Of a stretch of DNA of 9,978 bases, positions 5,616-9,978 are shown in pieces (positions within the stretch are counted from its first letter, which is position 1; every line of letters begins with the position of its first letter). The stretch lies in assembly GCA_012271025.1 (NCBI GenBank), contig JAAXHF010000548.1:1-9978 (forward strand), in the 5' to 3' direction. Under the pieces are notes generated by a model, which did not search any database, was not told the DNA's origin, and saw nothing but the letters and a program-made list of their open reading frames with translations. The stretch is from Deltaproteobacteria bacterium. Its GTDB lineage: Bacteria; Desulfobacterota_B; Binatia; Bin18. The position numbers and the translations under genes are program-made.

Positions 5616-6413
5616 ATGCAACACGACTGTACGCCCCAAGAAATCATGGCCGTGTTTCTGGCCCGGGAGCTGAAAGACGGCGAGCTGCTCCAGGTCGGCG
5701 TGGCCATGCCGGTGGCCGAGGCTGCGGTTCGCCTGGCCCACAGCCTGCACGGCCCGAACATGGAGCTGATCTTCCTCGGCACCCGCATGAACGTGGCGCA
5801 TCTGGACAGCCTGCCCATGCCGGCCTTTGGCTGGGACCGGCGGGTGGTGCGTTGGGCCGAGTCGTACAGCGACACCGGGCACCGCTTTGACCGGCTGCGG
5901 GACTGGCACAAGCGCGTCTTCTTCATCGGCGGGGTGCAGATCGACCCCCACGGCAACACCAACCTGATTGGGGTGGGTTCGGATTACACACAGCTGCGCT
6001 TTCGCGGCCCGGGTTCAGTTGGCACGCCGACCCTGAGCACCCACGTCGGCCGCTATTACATCGTGCTCAACTCCCACACCGCCCGCACCTTTGTGGAGCG
6101 CTGCGATTATGTCAGCACCGTCGGCTGGGGCTCGGGCGGAGCCGACGCCCGCAAAAAACTCGGCATTCCGGGCGGAGGTCCCAAGTACTGCGTCACCCCG
6201 CTGTGCATCATGGACTTTACCGAAGACGAAAAGCGCCTGCGGCTGCGCTCCCTGCATCCGGGCGTATCGGTTGAGCAGGTCCAGGACCAGACCGGCTTTC
6301 GCCTCGTCATACCCGAGCGGGTGCCGACCACCGAACTGCCCAGCGCCGAAGAGCTGCACGTTCTGCGCAGCCGGGTCGACCAGGCCGGAGTCCTGCGCCG
6401 CGAGAGGGGCTGA
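5616..6413 (+). CDS. CoA-transferase family I beta subunit (IpdB-like)
   Basis: This 265-residue protein is the partner of the preceding alpha subunit. Family segments include GGVQIDPHGNTN (105-116), GPGSVGTPTL (131-140), and a C-terminal LHPGVSVEQVQDQTGF (213-228), a hallmark of class I beta subunits. In true transferases such as glutaconate CoA-transferase the beta subunit carries the catalytic Glu in an ESG/SENG-type motif. The matching stretch here, IFLGTRMNVAH (52-62), contains no Glu. IpdB-type subunits, as I recall, also lack it and the complex acts as a hydrolase or carbon-carbon cleaving enzyme, so hydrolysis or ring opening of a CoA ester is more likely than CoA transfer. The ATG has AAGGA 4 bases upstream. 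The next gene starts 2 bases after its stop, so translation is probably coupled. Confidence 0.83.
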   Translation: MQHDCTPQEIMAVFLARELKDGELLQVGVAMPVAEAAVRLAHSLHGPNMELIFLGTRMNVAHLDSLPMPAFGWDRRVVRWAESYSDTGHRFDRLRDWHKRVFFIGGVQIDPHGNTNLIGVGSDYTQLRFRGPGSVGTPTLSTHVGRYYIVLNSHTARTFVERCDYVSTVGWGSGGADARKKLGIPGGGPKYCVTPLCIMDFTEDEKRLRLRSLHPGVSVEQVQDQTGFRLVIPERVPTTELPSAEELHVLRSRVDQAGVLRRERG

Positions 6414-6415
6414 AC

Positions 6416-6688
6416 ATGGCAAATCGAGTGACCAATATGGACCGTAAGCGGAACCGGCCTCAGCGCGCGGTCGGCTACGAATGCTCTCTGGCCGACGGTC
6501 AGCGCCTTCAGGTCTGGGTGTCCCAGGATGAGCTGGATCTCGAGTTTCACGGCCTGGACCTCAAGAAGGTGTGCCGCCTGGCCGCCGAGCGAGCCTCGGC
6601 CCAAGATATCGAGGCCGGCCAGCTGACCGTCTCACGCGAGCTGCTGATCGAGGTCGAAGAGCGTGAGTTGGGCGGCGGGCGACGCTAG
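6416..6688 (+). CDS. Uncharacterised 90-residue protein
   Basis: I do not recognise this family. The protein has 90 residues, is highly charged and has no signal peptide or membrane segment. It has a basic N-terminus (MANRVTNMDRKRNRPQR), a central stretch with alternating hydrophobics (QRLQVWVSQDELDLEFHGL, about 29-47) that looks like beta structure, and a helical, Glu/Arg-rich C-terminal half. The gene starts 2 bases after the beta-subunit stop, with GAGGGG 6 bases upstream, and ends 3 bases before the cyclase ATG. This spacing, codon use like its neighbours and the lack of a better frame support it as a real operon member. It could be an accessory or regulatory subunit of either neighbour, but nothing in the sequence decides this. 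Confidence 0.75.
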   Translation: MANRVTNMDRKRNRPQRAVGYECSLADGQRLQVWVSQDELDLEFHGLDLKKVCRLAAERASAQDIEAGQLTVSRELLIEVEERELGGGRR

Positions 6689-6691
6689 CCT

Positions 6692-8764
6692 ATGCCACGC
6701 ACCGCACCCGATGCCGCCCTTGACCTGCCCCGACTCGACGCCGGCATCCAGGCCGCCGCCGCCTGGCTGTACCAGCACCAGGCCGAGGACGGCTCCTGGG
6801 TCGGCATGCTGGAGTCCAACTGCTGCATGGAGGCCGAGTGGCTGTTGGCCATGCATATCCTGGGCTACGAGCATCCGCGCAAAGACGACATCGTCCACAC
6901 CCTGCTCAAGGCTCAGCGCCAGGACGGTGCCTGGGAGATCTACTACGCGGCGCCGGACGGCGATATCAACACCACCGTCGAGTGCTACGCCGCCCTGCGG
7001 GTCAGCGGTCTGGCGCCCGACAGCCCAGCCCTCAGAAAAGCCCGGGACTGGATCCTAGCCCACGGCGGGTTCGACACCATCCGTGTTTTCACCCGCTACT
7101 GGCTGGCCCTGATCGGCGAGTGGCCGTGGGATAAAACGCCCTGCCTGCCGCCCGAGGTGATCGCCTTTCCCGGCTGGTTTCCGTTCAACATCTACAATTT
7201 TGCCTCCTGGGCGCGGGCGACCCTGGTGCCGCTGACCGTTCTGTCGGCCCGTCGCTTTTCCCGCTCCCTGCCGTCCGAGCAACGTTTGGACGAACTCTTT
7301 CCGCTGGGTCGTCAGCGGACCTATACCGGTCTACCGCGCAAAGCCGGCCTGCTGTCGTGGCAGACGTTTTTCCTGGCCGCCGACGCCGCGCTGCACATCT
7401 ATCAGCAGCTCGGCTTCACGCCCGGCCGCGAGACCGCCATCCGGCAGTGTCTGGAGTGGATCATCAGACATCAGGACGCCGACGGCGCGTGGGGCGGCAT
7501 TCAGCCGCCGTGGATCTACAGTCTGATGGCGCTCCACGTCGAGGGCTATCCGCTGAGCCACCCGGTCGTGGCTGCGGGCCTGGCCGCCCTTGACAAGCAC
7601 TGGTCGTATGAGCGGGACGGCGGGCTGCACATTCAGGCCAGCGAGTCACCCGTCTGGGATACCCTGCTGGCAAGCCTGGCCCTGCTCGACTGCGGCCATC
7701 GGCTCCAGCAGTCGGAACCGATGCAGACCGCCCTGACCTGGATTCTCGGCCAGGAGGTCGTCACCGGCGGAGACTGGCAGGTCAAGCTGCCCGAGGTCAC
7801 ACCCGGCGGCTGGGCGTTCGAGCGCGCCAACGCCGCCTATCCCGATATTGACGACACTGCGGTCGCCCTGATCGTCCTGGCCCAGCTGCGCAAACAGTGC
7901 CCGGACGACGGGCGTTTTGCCGCCCCGATCAGCCGGGCCGTGGACTGGATTCTGGCCATGCAGTCCGCCAACGGCGGCTGGGGCGCGTTTGACCGCGACA
8001 ACGACAAACAGCTGCTGACCAGGATTCCGTTCTGTGATTTTGGCGAGGCGCTCGACCCGCCCAGCGTCGATGTCACGGCCCACGTGGTGGAGGCCTTCGG
8101 GCTGCTCGGCTACGACGCCTCTCATCCGGCAATGGCCCGCGCCGTGGCCTATATCCGCGCCGAACAGGAGCCCGAGGGCAGCTGGTTCGGTCGCTGGGGG
8201 GTGAACCATATCTACGGCACGGCTGCGGTTCTGCCGGCGCTCAAGGCCATCGGTGAAGACATGAGCGCGGCCGCAGTCCAGCGGGCCGGAGCGTGGCTGG
8301 CCGCCCACCAGAACCCGGACGGCGGCTGGGGAGAGACCTGCGCGTCGTATATGGATGACCGCCTGCGGGGGACGGGACCGAGCACCGCGTCCCAGACCGC
8401 CTGGGCGCTGATGGCCCTGGTGGCCGTGGACGGATGCGATTTTGCGGCGGCAATTCGACGCGGGACGGACTATCTGCTCGGCACCCAGCGGGACGGCAGC
8501 TGGGACGAACCCTACTATACCGGGACCGGCTTCCCCGGCTATGGCACGGGTGCACGAACCGACCTTCAGGTCCAGGAGATGAAGCAGCGCTTTGTCCAGG
8601 GCACCGAGCTGCAACGCGGTTTCATGATCAACTACAACATGTACCGCCACTATTTCCCGCTCATGGCGCTGGGCCGTGTGCGGGAGTATTTCGGCCGCGC
8701 CGAATCCTCCACCGACGGCACGGACACCGCCCGCCACTCCGGCTCCTCATCATCGGCCGGATAG
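6692..8764 (+). CDS. shc: Squalene-hopene cyclase
   Basis: This 690-residue enzyme cyclises squalene to the pentacyclic hopene, the scaffold of hopanoid membrane lipids, and should sit as a monotopic protein on the inner membrane. The acid motif D385-I-D387-D388-T-A is the DXDDTA signature of squalene cyclases (oxidosqualene cyclases have DCTAE instead). QW-type repeats are visible near residues 30, 77, 261, 424, 540 and 599, for example QSANGGWGAF at 424. GIQPPWIYSL (268-277) and GSWFGRWGVN (about 495-504) are family segments, and the C-terminal core ends MYRHYFPLMALGR. Residues after about 662 form a Ser/Thr/Gly-rich tail that overlaps the convergent bpt gene. The segment between GTGFPGYG and QGTELQRGF is longer than in Alicyclobacillus-type enzymes, which I recall as common in proteobacterial ones. 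The ATG lies 3 bases after the upstream stop with only a weak GGCGGG site, so coupling is likely. No other hpn genes are adjacent. Confidence 0.96.
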   Translation: MPRTAPDAALDLPRLDAGIQAAAAWLYQHQAEDGSWVGMLESNCCMEAEWLLAMHILGYEHPRKDDIVHTLLKAQRQDGAWEIYYAAPDGDINTTVECYAALRVSGLAPDSPALRKARDWILAHGGFDTIRVFTRYWLALIGEWPWDKTPCLPPEVIAFPGWFPFNIYNFASWARATLVPLTVLSARRFSRSLPSEQRLDELFPLGRQRTYTGLPRKAGLLSWQTFFLAADAALHIYQQLGFTPGRETAIRQCLEWIIRHQDADGAWGGIQPPWIYSLMALHVEGYPLSHPVVAAGLAALDKHWSYERDGGLHIQASESPVWDTLLASLALLDCGHRLQQSEPMQTALTWILGQEVVTGGDWQVKLPEVTPGGWAFERANAAYPDIDDTAVALIVLAQLRKQCPDDGRFAAPISRAVDWILAMQSANGGWGAFDRDNDKQLLTRIPFCDFGEALDPPSVDVTAHVVEAFGLLGYDASHPAMARAVAYIRAEQEPEGSWFGRWGVNHIYGTAAVLPALKAIGEDMSAAAVQRAGAWLAAHQNPDGGWGETCASYMDDRLRGTGPSTASQTAWALMALVAVDGCDFAAAIRRGTDYLLGTQRDGSWDEPYYTGTGFPGYGTGARTDLQVQEMKQRFVQGTELQRGFMINYNMYRHYFPLMALGRVREYFGRAESSTDGTDTARHSGSSSSAG

Positions 8765-9462
8765 CGGGTCAGTATCTCGTGGGGGCGGTAGTTGGCCTTA
8801 TAGGCCATCGACTGGCTGTCGGCGACCCAGTAGCCCAGATAGTGATGCCTGAGACCCAGGCGCCGGGCGTGGGCCAGCTGCTGCAAGATGGAGAACACCC
8901 CCGGCGACTCCGCCCGCCAGGCTGGATCGTGGAAAAAATAAATGCTGGATAAAGACTCGGCCGTCACATCGGCCAGGCCGATGCCGACCAGGCGACCCTG
9001 CCGGTAGTACTGAAACTCGCGGGCAAACTCCCAGTTGCCCATCAGGAAGCTGCGGGCGTAGGAGTTCGGGTTGTGACGGTGCGGCGGCCAGCCTTTTTCC
9101 CGGTGCATGAAGCGGTGGTAGGCGTTGAACAGGCGCAGGTGTTCGGCCGTCAGGGTCGGTTCCTGGACCACGACTTCTACGTCCGCGTTGCGCTTGAGGG
9201 CGCGCCGTTGGCTGCGCGAGGGGCGGAACGCCGCCACCGGCAGACGCAGGCTGCGGCACTGGTCGCAGGCCGGACAGGCCGGCCGAAAAAACTCGCAGCC
9301 AAAGCGCCGCCAGCCGCGTCTCAGCATGTGTTCATAGTCCCCGCTGCCGAGTTCGACCAGAATCCGATAGTGCAGCGAGGCGGTCCGCCCGGGCAGGTAC
9401 GGACACGGGTAGTGCGGCGTCCGGAAGCGCTGGAGTTCGACGATGTTGGCGTGACCGGCCAT
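8650..9462 (-). CDS. bpt: Aspartate/glutamate leucyl-tRNA-protein transferase (Bpt/ATE-like)
   Basis: This 270-residue protein belongs to the arginyl/leucyl-tRNA-protein transferase family. Bacterial Bpt adds Leu from Leu-tRNA to proteins with N-terminal Asp or Glu, marking them for ClpS/ClpAP degradation. Visible family features are CPYLPGRTA (20-28), the cysteine cluster RPACPACDQCRSLRLP (60-75, with C63, C66 and C69), an FLMGNWEFAREFQYY-like core, and YLGYWV followed by MAYKANYRPHEIL (219-231). The conserved domain ends near residue 233; the last 37 residues are an unusual tail read antisense to the end of the cyclase gene. The ATG is 3 bases downstream of the quinoprotein stop, so the two genes are probably one transcript. 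No Shine-Dalgarno site is evident apart from coupling. Leucyl versus arginyl specificity cannot be read directly. Confidence 0.92.
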   Translation of the reverse strand: MAGHANIVELQRFRTPHYPCPYLPGRTASLHYRILVELGSGDYEHMLRRGWRRFGCEFFRPACPACDQCRSLRLPVAAFRPSRSQRRALKRNADVEVVVQEPTLTAEHLRLFNAYHRFMHREKGWPPHRHNPNSYARSFLMGNWEFAREFQYYRQGRLVGIGLADVTAESLSSIYFFHDPAWRAESPGVFSILQQLAHARRLGLRHHYLGYWVADSQSMAYKANYRPHEILTRYPADDEEPEWRAVSVPSVEDSARPKYSRTRPSAMSGK

Positions 9463-9465
9463 CGT

Positions 9466-9978
9466 TTATTCGCCGGGCTCAAACGCGATCAAGGCGTTGC
9501 CCGAGCGGGCGCCCCAGAACCCGTAGCCCGAGTTGACGTACACCACGCCATCAACAATCGTCGGTCCGGGACCGTCAAACGCCCCGCCCCGGGTCGGCAC
9601 CCCGTTGGTGCTGTCGTACTCCTGGTCGGCGTTATAGTCCCACAGCAGCGTGCCGTCGGTGGTTGAATAGGCCCGCAGATGGGAATCGACCGAGCCGGAG
9701 AACACGACCCCGGGAATCACCGATACGGCTGCGGACTGAGCCGGGCTGCACTGCGTGCGGTCGCCGCAGCCCGGCGGCGGCACGTGCCACAGCCGGTTTC
9801 CGCTTGCCAGATCGTAGGCGAACATCCCGCCCCCGACGCTGGGGTCGAGTTCGGTCGTCCAGCCGGCCTGCGAATCCTCGACCGTTCTCAGCCCGATATC
9901 CGACAGGGCCACATACACCGTGCTGGCATCCGCAGCCGGGCCCCACTGAATCCCGCCGGCCAGGCCGCCCTTGCCGAC
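9466..9978 (-). CDS. PVA-dehydrogenase-like PQQ beta-propeller protein (C-terminal 170 residues)
   Basis: The frame is open from the right edge to a TAA at 9466-9468, giving the last 170 residues; the N-terminus lies outside. The protein contains beta-propeller strands with the tryptophan-docking pattern of quinoproteins (GNRLWHV, GTLLWDYN). It also has segments I associate with polyvinyl-alcohol dehydrogenases: GGIQWGPAADASTVYVALSD near the start, then CSPAQSAAVSVIPGVVFSGS and GPGPTIVDGVVYVNSGYG near the end. Such enzymes oxidise secondary alcohols in the periplasm using PQQ and pass electrons to cytochrome c; some carry a fused heme domain at the N-terminus, which cannot be seen here. A GTG at 9918 could be mistaken for the start, but the propeller continues upstream of it. 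It precedes bpt by 3 bases. True substrate and cofactor binding are unproven. Confidence 0.85.
   Translation of the reverse strand, partial: VGKGGLAGGIQWGPAADASTVYVALSDIGLRTVEDSQAGWTTELDPSVGGGMFAYDLASGNRLWHVPPPGCGDRTQCSPAQSAAVSVIPGVVFSGSVDSHLRAYSTTDGTLLWDYNADQEYDSTNGVPTRGGAFDGPGPTIVDGVVYVNSGYGFWGARSGNALIAFEPGE

Noticed and set aside
7646..8737. 363-codon open frame on the minus strand inside the cyclase gene
   Set aside because: It lies wholly antisense to a well-conserved enzyme, has no recognisable domain and is explained by high GC at codon third positions.
9466..9918. Complete 150-residue protein starting at GTG 9918
   Set aside because: The frame stays open to the right edge and the upstream residues continue the quinoprotein pattern, so it is a truncated view of a longer gene.

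Overview
The window is GC-rich and densely coded on both strands, with no stretch over 300 bases lacking a gene. A squalene-hopene cyclase, a Bpt-type N-degron transferase, a PQQ enzyme of the polyvinyl-alcohol-dehydrogenase type and several SDRs suggest a Gram-negative, hopanoid-making environmental bacterium. A deltaproteobacterium-like or candidate-phylum lineage (Binatia or Tectomicrobia type) is a guess from gene content only. No RNA gene, CRISPR array or insertion sequence was seen.

Layout. (1) Bases 1-2036, minus strand: the N-terminal 678 residues of a very large protein that runs off the left edge. It has a NERD nuclease-like domain, a degenerate kinase domain and a second kinase domain with an intact HRD motif. 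This architecture resembles PglW-type kinases of phage-defence systems, and the gene is less GC-rich than its neighbours. (2) Bases 2051-4536: three short-chain dehydrogenases (minus, plus, minus). The first two diverge from a 137-bp spacer; the second and third converge with abutting stop codons. (3) Bases 4675-8764, plus strand: a tight apparent operon of CoA-transferase-family alpha and beta subunits (IpdAB-like), an unrecognised 90-residue protein and squalene-hopene cyclase. A 138-bp divergent spacer upstream carries a perfect 10-bp inverted repeat covering the first gene's ribosome-binding site. (4) Bases 8650-9978, minus strand: the C-terminal part of a PVA-dehydrogenase-like quinoprotein followed 3 bases later by bpt. 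The end of bpt overlaps the end of the cyclase gene by 115 bp.

How they may work together. The SDRs plus the IpdAB-like pair look like beta-oxidation or ring-cleavage catabolism of a CoA-activated, possibly alicyclic or terpenoid, substrate. Placing a triterpene cyclase in that operon, rather than among classical hpn genes, is the most unusual metabolic feature. The kinase at the left edge is probably an unrelated acquired defence gene whose partners would lie beyond base 1.
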